64,000 bases of DNA from Flavobacterium sp. MedPE-SWcel (GCA_001874325.1 MPCW01000006.1:99183-163182), one strand, 5' to 3'. Shown: positions 27,577 to 37,419, counted from the stretch's first letter. Notes: generated by a model not told the origin, from the sequence alone. Program-made: numbers and translations.

Positions 27577-29961
27577 TCAAGCTTTTTCGCTGTTTTTCGC
27601 ATAGTAATTACTAACAATCGTAACAAAACTGACTATAGTAATAGTACTCAATGGCATAAGTATAGCTGCTGCCAATGGAGAAAGTACTCCTGAAATGGCA
27701 AAAGACAGTCCTACAGCATTATATAATAGCGAAAGTGTAAAACTTATTTTAATAGTTTTCACTGCATTTTTAGAAAATCGTAAAAAGAAACCAATCTTTT
27801 TAAACTGCTCTGCATCGAGTATACCGTCACAAGCAGGAGAAAATACATTTACGTTTTCTGATATTGATATACCTACATTACTTTGTGCTAATGCACCAGC
27901 ATCGTTAAGTCCATCTCCTATCATCATTACATTCTTTCCCTCTTTCTGTAGTTGTTCTATAAAGGCAAGTTTTTCTTCTGGTTTTTGATTAAAAACCAAT
28001 TCGGTTCCCGTAGGTAACAAAGCCCCTAAAGCATCTCTTTCTCCCTCATTATCACCTGACAATATTTTCAATTGGTAATTATTTATCACTAATTTTTCAA
28101 ATAGTAATTCAAGCCCTTCTCTATATTGATTATCAAAAACATATTTACCTTTATATGTTTCATTAATAACAATATGAACACTTGTTTGTAAAGATTGTAT
28201 TGCCTCTAAACCTACAAAAGTAGCAGATCCTATTTTTATAAAATAACCATCTACCCCCCCTTGTATTCCTTTACCCGTTATTTCTTCAAACCCTATTACA
28301 GATTCTTGTTCTTGCACCGGTAAAAAATCGTACAATCGTCTACTTAATGGATGATTAGAACCTCGCAATATATTTTTTATTATCTTTTCTTCTTGTGATG
28401 ACAGCTCTGCTCCTTCATAAACTATTGCTGCTTTCTTATTGGTAGTAATAGTACCCGTTTTATCAAAAACTATGGTATCTATTTTTGCCATTTGCTCTAT
28501 AACAGTCGCATTTTTTAAATAGAGTTTTTGTTTCCCCATTATACGTAATACATTACCTAGTGTAAAAGGTGCACTAAGAGCTAACGCACAAGGACAAGCC
28601 ACAATAAGTACTGCCGTAAATACATTAAAAGCTATATTAGCATCTATAAATAGCCAATATATAAAAGTTAGAATCGCAATAATAAGTATTGACGGTGTAA
28701 AATAACGACTGATAGTATCGGTCATTGTTTTATAATCTCTTGCTTCTTTTTTAGCAAATGCAGCATTACTCCACAATTGTGTAAGGTAACTTTGTGATAC
28801 CGAATGTAGCACCTCCATTTCTATAACACTTCCTGCTTGTCTACCTCCTGCAAATACTTTATCGCCTGACTTTTTGTTTATAGGTACAGCCTCTCCTGTT
28901 ACAAAACTATAATCAATATCAGTTTCTGTACTTATTAATATACCATCTACAGGGATTAACTCCTGATTACGAATTAATAATCGATCTCCTTTTTCGATAT
29001 CATATACTGGTACTGATACTTCTTCTTTATCTGATGTAATTTTGGTTACCGCAATAGGAAAGTAAGATTTAAAATCCCTCTCAAATGATAGAAAATTATA
29101 TGTTTTTTGCTGGAATAACCTACCTAGTAACATAAAGAATACTAAACCTGTAAGACTATCAAAAAAGCCTTGACCAAAGCCAAAAACAATATCTACAGTA
29201 CTCCTAATAAACATTACTATAAGACCTAATGCTATAGGGATATCTATATTTAACATCCCAGATTTAATACTTTTCCATGCTGAGACATAATAGCCACTAG
29301 CAGCATACAAAAAAGATGGTAGTGAGAGTACAAAAATTAACCAACGGAAGAAACCTTTATATTTATCTAGCCAAAACTCGTCTACATCAAAATATTCAGG
29401 AAATGATAAAAGCATTACATTACCAAAACAAAAGAAAGCAACACCTAACTTATAAGTAAGTTCTCGGCTTATTCCTTGTTTCTTTTCTTCATAATTTTCA
29501 AGGCTTATATAGGGTTCATACCCTATAGAACTTAAAATATGAACAATTGTTTTTAATGTTATCTGTTCTGGGTTAAATACTATACGTACTTTCTTTTTAG
29601 AAAAATTAACTTGAGAACTACTTATTCCCTCTTGAAGTTTGTTTAGATTTTCGAGTATCCAAATACAAGAACTGCAATGAATATGAGGAATATATAATGA
29701 CACAATGTGCGTATCCTCTTCTTTAAAATCAAGAAGTTTTGCCACGATTGTCTCATTATCAAGAAAATCATATTTACCTTTTATATCTTGTGGTGTTGCT
29801 CCTGGTGCATTTTCAAAATCATAATAATTAGAAAGTCCATTATCGCTAAAAATTTCATAAACGGTTTTACAACCACTGCAACAAAATGACTTTTCGTCAA
29901 AAATAATTTCTTCTTTTACATCGATATCCAATCCACAATGGAAACATTTTTTAGTATCCAT
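27577..29961 (-). CDS. ccoI: Heavy metal (Cu) translocating P-type ATPase for cbb3 assembly
   Basis: N-terminal FHCGLDIDV..CCSGCKTVYE, HCSSCIW HMA motif, CPCALALSAP, DKTGTIT, GDGLNDAGAL. Confidence 0.9.
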   Translation of the reverse strand: MDTKKCFHCGLDIDVKEEIIFDEKSFCCSGCKTVYEIFSDNGLSNYYDFENAPGATPQDIKGKYDFLDNETIVAKLLDFKEEDTHIVSLYIPHIHCSSCIWILENLNKLQEGISSSQVNFSKKKVRIVFNPEQITLKTIVHILSSIGYEPYISLENYEEKKQGISRELTYKLGVAFFCFGNVMLLSFPEYFDVDEFWLDKYKGFFRWLIFVLSLPSFLYAASGYYVSAWKSIKSGMLNIDIPIALGLIVMFIRSTVDIVFGFGQGFFDSLTGLVFFMLLGRLFQQKTYNFLSFERDFKSYFPIAVTKITSDKEEVSVPVYDIEKGDRLLIRNQELIPVDGILISTETDIDYSFVTGEAVPINKKSGDKVFAGGRQAGSVIEMEVLHSVSQSYLTQLWSNAAFAKKEARDYKTMTDTISRYFTPSILIIAILTFIYWLFIDANIAFNVFTAVLIVACPCALALSAPFTLGNVLRIMGKQKLYLKNATVIEQMAKIDTIVFDKTGTITTNKKAAIVYEGAELSSQEEKIIKNILRGSNHPLSRRLYDFLPVQEQESVIGFEEITGKGIQGGVDGYFIKIGSATFVGLEAIQSLQTSVHIVINETYKGKYVFDNQYREGLELLFEKLVINNYQLKILSGDNEGERDALGALLPTGTELVFNQKPEEKLAFIEQLQKEGKNVMMIGDGLNDAGALAQSNVGISISENVNVFSPACDGILDAEQFKKIGFFLRFSKNAVKTIKISFTLSLLYNAVGLSFAISGVLSPLAAAILMPLSTITIVSFVTIVSNYYAKNSEKA

Positions 29962-30012
29962 ACTATCTGCTCATTTACCTAATACAAAGGTGCGATAGTA
30001 TGAAGAGGTAAA

Positions 30013-30030
30013 ATATGACAATTGTCATAT
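30013..30030 (-). promoter_or_regulatory. Fnr/Crp-type box upstream of ccoI, perfect 18-bp palindrome ATATGACAATTGTCATAT
   Basis: Exact palindrome; core TGACAATTGTCA 30016-30027 is 55 bp from ccoI ATG. Confidence 0.75.
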
Positions 30031-30071
30031 TGCTAATTAAATATCAAAATATTTAATTACTAAAAGAATTA

Positions 30072-30827
30072 TTAATTGCCCATCCAATCTAAAAAATCTT
30101 TTACTTTATTTCTACTAATAATAATCTCTGAATCTGGAGAAGGGTCTATATAAAGTTTTAATCTACTATTAAAGTATTTGGTTGCTTTATTAATAGCTTT
30201 AATGTTTATTATAAACTGACGAGTAGGTCTATAAAATACATCTATAGGCAGTGTTTCTTCTAATTTATTAAGACTTTCGTCAATTAAATGCTTCGTATTT
30301 TCGAAAGTAACTACGGTAACATATTTATCTTCTGCTACAAAATAAGCTATCTCGTCTTGATCTAAATATTTAAAATTATCACCTGACTGAATTAAGATTC
30401 TCTGGTTTTTATTTACACCTGATTGAACATAGAAATCTTTAAAAACTGTAGCATCAAAAGCCGTATTAGCTTTAGTTTGTTTTTTAAACTTATCTAACGC
30501 AAAAATCAAATCAGACAGATTAACAGGTTTTAATAAATAGTCAATACTATTTACTTTAAAAGCCTGAATAGCATACTCGCTATAAGCTGTTAAAAAAATA
30601 ACTGGAAGACTTATCTCTACTAAATCAAAAATTTCAAAACTAACCCCATCTGCTAATTCAATATCCATAAAAATTAAGTCGATATTGTTAGCGTTCATCT
30701 TCAACCACTCAACACTTTCAGACACACTTGTTAAATAGTGAGCAACTTCTATGTCTCCTATTTTATCTAACTGCAATGCAAGTTCTTGCTGCAATAACTT
30801 CTCATCTTCTATAATTACAACTTTCAC
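30072..30827 (-). CDS. LytTR-family response regulator
   Basis: VVIIEDEKLLQQEL, DLIFMDIELADGVSFEIF, LLKPV; LytTR domain C-terminal. Confidence 0.9.
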   Translation of the reverse strand: MKVVIIEDEKLLQQELALQLDKIGDIEVAHYLTSVSESVEWLKMNANNIDLIFMDIELADGVSFEIFDLVEISLPVIFLTAYSEYAIQAFKVNSIDYLLKPVNLSDLIFALDKFKKQTKANTAFDATVFKDFYVQSGVNKNQRILIQSGDNFKYLDQDEIAYFVAEDKYVTVVTFENTKHLIDESLNKLEETLPIDVFYRPTRQFIINIKAINKATKYFNSRLKLYIDPSPDSEIIISRNKVKDFLDWMGN

Positions 30828-30829
30828 GA

Positions 30830-31870
30830 TTACTGTATATAAGGAATAAATATATTAAACATTTCTTGCTCTTTTTTCACTTCAACGGTATAACCTAAAC
30901 TTTCATAACGTTTTTTAATATTATCTAGCCCTATTCCCCATGAAGAAACACTCGATTTTAATTGAACTTTATTATGTACAAAAATACCTTTATCATTAGC
31001 TTCAACAACTACCGTCATAGGGTGATTATCTGATACCTCATTATGCTTAATTACATTTTCTATGAGCAACTGTAATACCATTGGCAATATAATTTTATTC
31101 ATAAACTCATCAGGAATAGTAACCTTAACATTAAGAGCATCTCCAAATCGAGTTTTTAATAAATATACATAATGTTCTAAAAACTCCTTTTCTTCTTTTA
31201 ATGTAATACTATCTGTGTACTTAAAATCGAGTACATGACGTAATACTTTAGAAAAACTACTGGTAAATTCTTTAGCCTTACTAGGTTCAATGCTTATTAA
31301 AGAATTTAATACACTTAAGCTATTAAATAAAAAATGAGGGTTGATTTGATTTTTTAATACTTCATACTTTATTTTCTGATTTTCTAATTCTAATTTTTTA
31401 GTCTCTAATTCAGATATGTACTTAGTATTTAATAGCACTGATAATTCTATAAAAGGGATTAAAAAGAAATTTATGATTACTCCCATAGTACATCGCAAAA
31501 CAATACTATCAAAATCTGGTACGCCTCCAAACCTAATATAAGTATCAATAATATTATACCCTGTTATCCATACACTAGTAACTATAGTAAAAATAAATAA
31601 ATCTACAACTGTACGTAGCAAAGCTGTTTTAGGTGACCATGGTAATTTTTTATTTAGCCATTTTACAATAATAAAAATAATAATTGCTAACCCTAAAAGC
31701 CCTATAAAAGATAGTAGCATTACCTTGAACATATCAAGTGTAAAAACAATAGGAACCTTCATGTAATGTGAGAACATAAAGATTATAAATGAATCAAACA
31801 CAAAATTAAAAAGTAATAGAACCATCAATGTCTTCCAATTGAGAAACTTTTTTAGGTTGTATTTGTTCAT
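30830..31870 (-). CDS. LytS/YehU-type sensor histidine kinase
   Basis: Multi-TM N-terminus; LKNQINPHFLFNSLSVLNSLI; GIGLDNIKKRYESLG. Confidence 0.9.
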   Translation of the reverse strand: MNKYNLKKFLNWKTLMVLLLFNFVFDSFIIFMFSHYMKVPIVFTLDMFKVMLLSFIGLLGLAIIIFIIVKWLNKKLPWSPKTALLRTVVDLFIFTIVTSVWITGYNIIDTYIRFGGVPDFDSIVLRCTMGVIINFFLIPFIELSVLLNTKYISELETKKLELENQKIKYEVLKNQINPHFLFNSLSVLNSLISIEPSKAKEFTSSFSKVLRHVLDFKYTDSITLKEEKEFLEHYVYLLKTRFGDALNVKVTIPDEFMNKIILPMVLQLLIENVIKHNEVSDNHPMTVVVEANDKGIFVHNKVQLKSSVSSWGIGLDNIKKRYESLGYTVEVKKEQEMFNIFIPYIQ

Positions 31871-31922
31871 ATTGTATGTTTTAAATCTGCTTTTAAATTA
31901 AAAAAAATATAACGTGCAATTT

Positions 31923-31977
31923 ATAACTTTAGATTATCTAAACAGGAAGTTATCCTATTTAAACAATCTAAAGTTAT
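31923..31977. repeat. Long two-part hairpin (13-bp perfect outer arms, nested inner stem)
   Basis: ATAACTTTAGATT...AATCTAAAGTTAT with inner TAAACAGGA/TCCTATTTA. Confidence 0.65.
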
Positions 31978-31986
31978 TAAAGATTA

Positions 31987-32904
31987 CTACTTTTTAATCA
32001 GTTTCTCAGTATAATTCTTCCCATCCTCTAACTGTACATCTAGGATATATACATTTTTTGATAAATTACTAATATCAATAGTATTAATGGCGTCAGTAAT
32101 ATTATTTGTTGTTAAAACTAATCTCCCCATTAAATCGAATACATTAATCGACTTAATATGGTTATCTCCTTCATCCTTAATATACAATTTATCATAAACT
32201 GGATTAGGATAAATAACTATTTCATCACTATTAAAATCATTTGTTCCTGCCACATCATAAACAAACTTTAGATTATCTACTACAGCACTGGCAGAAGAAG
32301 TACTTATAAAAGATTCTGCTCTTAATATTAATTGTATAACAGCATAATCATATTCTACATCTGATTGAAATGAACTAAGATCTATTTCAAACTCAGTAAA
32401 AGTATCAGTAGATGTAGATGTATAGAAGTTTTTCGCATTTTCAGGCATATATCCTGTATGTAAATCCGATACAGGCACTGTATCTGTAGCTTTTACAAAA
32501 TAAACTGACACCATAAATATATCATCGTTATCAGAGTCATCTGCTCCCGAGAATTTATAATTACCCTTTAGCTTAGTAGGTGGTGAATCACATTCAAAAC
32601 GCATAAATGCAAAATTTATATTTTGGTTTGTTCTTTGTAAAAGAACTCCAATACCATCACTAACATCATCACCAGTATATTTAGAAACAAACCCAAAACC
32701 TGGACTACCATCTGGGTTAGGAAATCGATTAAAAAGATTCATTATTAAAGTTTCAGACCATCCTGTAGGAACTTCATAGTCTACTGTCTCATAGGCTGGA
32801 GACCAATCTTCAAATTCATTATTAGGTATTTCACATTGCGCATTTGCTCCAGATGTAAATACAATAAATAAAAGTAAAACATTACTTATTTTGGTTATTT
32901 TCAT
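31987..32904 (-). CDS. T9SS type A sorting-domain secreted protein (carbohydrate-binding-like)
   Basis: Signal peptide; C-terminal VIYPNPVYDKLYIK...NVFDLMGRLVLT...LSKNVYILDVQLEDGKNYTEKLIKK. Confidence 0.8.
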   Translation of the reverse strand: MKITKISNVLLLFIVFTSGANAQCEIPNNEFEDWSPAYETVDYEVPTGWSETLIMNLFNRFPNPDGSPGFGFVSKYTGDDVSDGIGVLLQRTNQNINFAFMRFECDSPPTKLKGNYKFSGADDSDNDDIFMVSVYFVKATDTVPVSDLHTGYMPENAKNFYTSTSTDTFTEFEIDLSSFQSDVEYDYAVIQLILRAESFISTSSASAVVDNLKFVYDVAGTNDFNSDEIVIYPNPVYDKLYIKDEGDNHIKSINVFDLMGRLVLTTNNITDAINTIDISNLSKNVYILDVQLEDGKNYTEKLIKK

Positions 32905-33126
32905 AACAGTATTTTTTGATTATTTACTACAAATCTATTTCCATATAGGCTGAATTTAATTCTCTTTCCGATGAGCTTTAGAATTTAAAGTATGAGTTGT
33001 AAAATGCGCTATAAAAAAGAAGTTACTCTTGTTCTAGCCTAAACAAATAAGCTTAACAAGTGGTATATGTTATATAAAATCAATCAATATTATAATGGCT
33101 AAACATTATATGTGACATTAAATAAG

Positions 33127-33134
33127 TAAATTTG
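33127..33134 (+). promoter_or_regulatory. Candidate -7 element TAAATTTG
   Basis: TAnnTTTG match 18 bp before ATG 33153. Confidence 0.4.
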
Positions 33135-33152
33135 TACTATAATATAAGGTAT

Positions 33153-33830
33153 ATGAGCAAGTGTGAACAGTGTATTGTACGACAATTTAGTTCTCTAAAA
33201 GCTTTAAAGAAAGACGAGTTAATTAGTCTTTCTAACTGTAAAACCAACTATACAGTAAAAAAAGGAGAGCCTATTTTTACCGAAGGTGAAAACCTTAAAG
33301 GAGTTTTCTGTATTAAAGATGGAATCTGTAAGATGACAAAATTAAGTTCAAATGGTAATGAACAAATTGTAAAACTGATTTCTAAAGGTGAGTTACTAGG
33401 ACAACGATCTTTAATAAGTGAAGAACCTGTTAACTTAAGTGCTGTAGCACTTGATGACATGCAGGTATGTTTTATTCCTAAAACTGAGGTCATGGGCTTC
33501 TTTAATAAGAATAACGACTTTTCTATGAATGTCATGAAAACTATTTGCGGTGACCTTAAAGATTCTGATGATCATGTAGTTACTATGGCACAAAAATCGG
33601 TAAAACAACGCCTTGCTGAAGTTTTATTATACCTATATGACACCTTTGGTGCTGATGAGGCAGATAAAAGTTTAAATGTAAAATTATCTCGTGAAGAGCT
33701 AGCCGGAATGATTGGTACTGCTACAGAAAGTTGTATCAGGTTACTATCTGACTTTAAGAAGAATGGGCTTATAGAGCTATCAGGAAAAAAAATAATACTT
33801 GCAGATATTGATAAACTTCGAAAAATGTAA
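33153..33830 (+). CDS. Crp/Fnr-family transcriptional regulator
   Basis: Start reassigned to MSKCEQCIVRQFSSLKALKKDEL; cNMP-binding fold; HTH SREELAGMIGTATESCIRLLSDFKKNGLIEL. Confidence 0.88.
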   Translation: MSKCEQCIVRQFSSLKALKKDELISLSNCKTNYTVKKGEPIFTEGENLKGVFCIKDGICKMTKLSSNGNEQIVKLISKGELLGQRSLISEEPVNLSAVALDDMQVCFIPKTEVMGFFNKNNDFSMNVMKTICGDLKDSDDHVVTMAQKSVKQRLAEVLLYLYDTFGADEADKSLNVKLSREELAGMIGTATESCIRLLSDFKKNGLIELSGKKIILADIDKLRKM

Positions 33831-33856
33831 ATCGTAAATTCGAATTATTATAAAAT

Positions 33857-33887
33857 AAAAAAGCAGCCTATAGTAGGCTGCTTTTTT
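33857..33887. terminator. Bidirectional rho-independent terminator
   Basis: AAAAAAGCAGCCTATAGTAGGCTGCTTTTTT. Confidence 0.85.
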
Positions 33888-33907
33888 ATTTTATTAATAT
33901 CAATATA

Positions 33908-34222
33908 TTACTCAGGCTGTACTACAGGACCTCCCCATTGAGAAATTCCGCCTGCTAAATTGTATAATGTATTAAAGCCTAATTGACTCATTACATTACA
34001 TGCTTGCCCACTACGAGCACCTGCTGCACAATACACATAATAGTTCTTGTCTTTATCTAGTTCTTCTACAGCATATACAAACCCTTGACCTTTATAAATA
34101 TCTATATTTATAGCTTCAGGTATAATACCTCTACTAAATTCGTCTTCGGTGCGCACATCAAGTATTACAGCATTATTATCTTGTTGTGCTTTTTCCCACC
34201 ATTCTTGTTGTGATAAATCCAT
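33908..34222 (-). CDS. Rhodanese-like domain protein
   Basis: VILDVRTEDEFSRGIIPEAINI, YYVYCAAGARSGQA. Confidence 0.88.
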   Translation of the reverse strand: MDLSQQEWWEKAQQDNNAVILDVRTEDEFSRGIIPEAINIDIYKGQGFVYAVEELDKDKNYYVYCAAGARSGQACNVMSQLGFNTLYNLAGGISQWGGPVVQPE

Positions 34223-34249
34223 GTTTTATTTTATTTACCTACAAATATA

Positions 34250-34939
34250 TTATGCTTTTATAGAACAACCAATGGCTTTAGTTTCTTTTACAGCTACTTC
34301 TTTACCTTCTAATAAAGCATCAACAGCATCTTCTACATATTTAACCTCAACATTACTTGCATCTTCATAGTTGTCATCTATAGCGCCAATATATTTCACA
34401 ACATTACCTTCATCTGTTTTTTGTAGCAAATAAACATGAGGCGTTTTTGTAGCACCATATTGTGGGTAAATCTTCTGTCCATCATCTAAAAGGTATGGAA
34501 AAGTAAATCCTTTATCTTTTGCTCTTTCTTGCATTTTTTCAAAGCTATCATCTGGCATTTTCTCAGGATCATTAGGGTTTATTGCCACTACAGGATATCC
34601 CATATCTTTATACTTTCCATCTAATGCTATAATTCTATCTTCATATGCTTCTGCATATGGGCAATGGTTACAAGTAAATATAACAATATACCCCTTAGCA
34701 TCAGTCATATCACTTAACGATACCATTGTTTCGTCTATATTTTTAAGACTAAAATCAGTAGCAATGTCCCCTACCATATATCCTTTAGCCATCTCTTTCT
34801 CTTCATGTGTATCTACAACCTCAACAGTATCAGCAGATTCTTCCATTTCAGAAGTCTTAGAAGTTTCTGATTTACATGCTACACCTGTAATAAGTAATCC
34901 TGCTAGTCCAAAAATTAATGATAATTTATTCTTCTTCAT
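34250..34939 (-). CDS. Redoxin/thioredoxin-family lipoprotein
   Basis: Lipobox LLITGVAC; IVIFTCNHCPYAEAYEDRI active site. Confidence 0.85.
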   Translation of the reverse strand: MKKNKLSLIFGLAGLLITGVACKSETSKTSEMEESADTVEVVDTHEEKEMAKGYMVGDIATDFSLKNIDETMVSLSDMTDAKGYIVIFTCNHCPYAEAYEDRIIALDGKYKDMGYPVVAINPNDPEKMPDDSFEKMQERAKDKGFTFPYLLDDGQKIYPQYGATKTPHVYLLQKTDEGNVVKYIGAIDDNYEDASNVEVKYVEDAVDALLEGKEVAVKETKAIGCSIKA

Positions 34940-34976
34940 TTTATTATAGTTTATATAGTTATTAAAATTAAATCCT

Positions 34977-35543
34977 TTATTTTATTGTAGAAAGTTCCAT
35001 TTTGAGTTCATCATAAGTAAATGAACGTTCATAAAACTTACGCTTATTTTTATTATAAATAAGTGTTGCTGGTATAGCCCCACTCCATTCCGAGTTTATT
35101 TTTGATATCCAAGAATTTGCATCAGGATCATTTAATAACACAACATCACTTTGTAGTTTTTTGCCCTTTAAAAACGGAATAAGTTTAGTCTCAACTTTTT
35201 TAGACATATCTAGACTAACCAAAAGTACTTTTATCTTATCACTTTTATACTCCTCATTCAGTTTTTCGAAAGCTGGTAATTCTTCTACACAAGGTATACA
35301 CCATGTAGCCCAAAAATTAACAACATAAGTAGTGTCGTTATCCCTATTTAAAAAATATTCCAGTCCCTCATAATCATAAGCGTTCACTTTAATATCATCT
35401 TTACTGTATACCTTTATAGGTTTAGGTGCTAACACTGTAGTTTTTTCCTTTACATTTTTACCTTCTTTTTTAGCACCATCATTACACGCAACTATAGTAA
35501 GTAACATTACTAATACCCCTACTCTACTTATAACCGATTTCAT
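34977..35543 (-). CDS. TlpA-family thioredoxin-like lipoprotein
   Basis: Lipobox LLTIVAC; YVVNFWATWCIPCVEELPAFEKL. Confidence 0.88.
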   Translation of the reverse strand: MKSVISRVGVLVMLLTIVACNDGAKKEGKNVKEKTTVLAPKPIKVYSKDDIKVNAYDYEGLEYFLNRDNDTTYVVNFWATWCIPCVEELPAFEKLNEEYKSDKIKVLLVSLDMSKKVETKLIPFLKGKKLQSDVVLLNDPDANSWISKINSEWSGAIPATLIYNKNKRKFYERSFTYDELKMELSTIK

Positions 35544-35623
35544 ATAGCTTCATTATTTTGAAAGCCTAAAATTAGGCAAAAAAGCACCCTCATATATGTT
35601 TTAACAGATTTTTAACCTAACAT

Positions 35624-35635
35624 TTGTATATACAA
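35624..35635 (+). promoter_or_regulatory. Candidate operator 1 of MarR regulator: TTGTATATACAA
   Basis: Perfect 12-bp palindrome upstream of MarR gene, related to the 35653-35666 site. Confidence 0.5.
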
Positions 35636-35652
35636 CAATAAAACACACTACA

Positions 35653-35666
35653 TTTGTGCATACAAA
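35653..35666 (+). promoter_or_regulatory. Candidate operator 2 of MarR regulator: TTTGTGCATACAAA
   Basis: Near-palindrome overlapping the TACATTTG -7 element at 35649-35656. Confidence 0.5.
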
Positions 35667-35682
35667 TTTTGTAGTTACAATT

Positions 35683-36135
35683 ATGAGAATAGAAGATGTA
35701 ATAAAGTCAAACGGAACGTTACCTTTAAACCAAAGAACGGTAATGAATATATTATATACCCAAAATGTAGTTGCTGAAAAATTTAATGAAATTATCAAAC
35801 CTTATGATATATCAGCAGAACAGTTTAATGTGTTACGAATTCTTAGAGGTCAAAAAGGTAAACCTGCAAATATGTGCGTTATACAAGAACGAATGATATC
35901 TCGTACTAGTAATACTACTCGTCTTGTAGACAAACTATTGAATAAAGAACTTGTTACTCGAGAGGTATGTAGTGTTAATCGTAGAAAAATGGATATTGCT
36001 ATTACAAATAAAGGGCTTGATTTATTAAAAGAACTTGATCCTCAAATAGAAGAACATGACAATCTTTTCTCTAAAAATTTAAATACAGAAGAGCTAAAAC
36101 AACTAAATGATCTGTTAGAAAAATATAGAGGATAA
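35683..36135 (+). CDS. MarR-family transcriptional regulator
   Basis: Start reassigned to ATG 35683 (MRIEDVIKSNG); winged-helix FNVLRILRGQKGKPANMCVIQERMISRTSNTTRLVDKLLNKELVTR. Confidence 0.88.
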   Translation: MRIEDVIKSNGTLPLNQRTVMNILYTQNVVAEKFNEIIKPYDISAEQFNVLRILRGQKGKPANMCVIQERMISRTSNTTRLVDKLLNKELVTREVCSVNRRKMDIAITNKGLDLLKELDPQIEEHDNLFSKNLNTEELKQLNDLLEKYRG

Positions 36136-36152
36136 TAAATTTAAATTCCCCA

Positions 36153-36788
36153 ATGATGAATGATTATATAGAAAACCTTAGATGGCGTTATGCAACAAAA
36201 AAATATGACGCTAATAGAAAGGTAAGTAACGAAAATTTAAAAACACTTAAAGAATCTGTAAGGCTAAGTGTATCTTCTTTAGGTCTACAACCTTATAAAG
36301 TTTTTATAATAGAAGATCCTGAAATACGCCAAAAACTACAACCATTAGCTTATAACCAAAGCCCAATAACAGAAGCATCTCATCTTTTTGTATTTGCTAA
36401 TGAAGTAAGCATTAATGAAAAGCATATTAATAACTATATAGACAACATTATAACAACAAGAGGTGTTTCACGAGAAAGTATAACTCCATTTGTTAACATG
36501 ATGGAAGGCTTTTTAGGACAACTAGACGAAACTAACAGAGGGTTGTGGGCTTCTAAACAAACCTATTTAGCAATGAATTCTCTTATTACAACTGCTGCTG
36601 TATTAAAGATAGATGCCACACCAATGGAAGGTTTTAACAAAGAAGCATTTAATGATGTACTTGGATTAAACGAAATGGGACTTAGTGCTGCCGTAGTAGC
36701 TGCTATAGGTTACCGCCATGAAGAAGACATCTACCAGCACATGAAAAAGGTAAGAAAATCTGAAAACGAATTATTTATAACTGTATAA
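36153..36788 (+). CDS. Nitroreductase-family NAD(P)H-dependent oxidoreductase
   Basis: LRWRYATKKYDANRKVS, SVSSLGLQPYKVFII, ALNSL-like FMN fold. Confidence 0.88.
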   Translation: MMNDYIENLRWRYATKKYDANRKVSNENLKTLKESVRLSVSSLGLQPYKVFIIEDPEIRQKLQPLAYNQSPITEASHLFVFANEVSINEKHINNYIDNIITTRGVSRESITPFVNMMEGFLGQLDETNRGLWASKQTYLAMNSLITTAAVLKIDATPMEGFNKEAFNDVLGLNEMGLSAAVVAAIGYRHEEDIYQHMKKVRKSENELFITV

Positions 36789-36821
36789 CATATAAACCCA
36801 ATTTTTAAACAATTTAGTAAA

Positions 36822-37397
36822 ATGAAAAATCTAAAAACAATTGCAATTGCATTAGTAGCAGCTCTAGGTACAATAACAGCTACTGCTCAAGAAAAAAAAA
36901 TAAACACTTCTAAGAGTGAAATAGAATGGGTTGGTAAAAAAGTAACAGGTCAGCACAGCGGTGTTATAAGCTTTAAAAGTGGTACACTTAAATTTTCTGG
37001 AGAAAAACTTACTGGAGGAAAGTTTATAGTAGACATGACATCTGTTACTGTAACTGATATTAAAGCTGGTGAAGGAAAAGAAAAACTAGAAGGTCACCTT
37101 AAAGCTGATGACTTCTTTGGTACAGACAAACATGCAACAGCAACTCTTGCTTTTAAAAGAATTAAGAGAAATGCAAATGATGTATATACTGTAACTGCCG
37201 ATTTAACTATAAAAGGAATTACAAAGCCTGTTAAGTTTGACATTAAAGTTAATAATAGTAATAATACTGCTACAACAACATTTGAAGTAAATAGAACTAA
37301 ATATGATATCAAATACGGTTCAGGTAGCTTCTTCGATGGTTTAGGAGATAAAACAATAAACGATAACTTTGAGCTTACTGTAAACTTACAGTTCTAA
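36822..37397 (+). CDS. YceI-family protein (secreted)
   Basis: Signal peptide; SEIEWVGKKVTGQHSGVISFKSGTLKF; GDKTINDNFELTVNLQF. Confidence 0.9.
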   Translation: MKNLKTIAIALVAALGTITATAQEKKINTSKSEIEWVGKKVTGQHSGVISFKSGTLKFSGEKLTGGKFIVDMTSVTVTDIKAGEGKEKLEGHLKADDFFGTDKHATATLAFKRIKRNANDVYTVTADLTIKGITKPVKFDIKVNNSNNTATTTFEVNRTKYDIKYGSGSFFDGLGDKTINDNFELTVNLQF

Positions 37398-37419
37398 TTT
37401 TTAAAGTTCAACTTATAAA

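Noticed and set aside
27695-27988. 97-aa plus-strand ORF opposite ccoI
   Set aside because: Antisense to conserved P-type ATPase motifs (GDGLNDAGAL)
33090-33117. TATAATG-GCTAAA-CATTATA inverted repeat upstream of the Fnr-like gene
   Set aside because: 7-bp AT-rich arms unlike the TGACA-N2-TGTCA boxes; too weak to call an autoregulatory site
33248-33535. 95-aa minus-strand ORF opposite the Fnr-like regulator
   Set aside because: Shadow ORF; no promoter or family support
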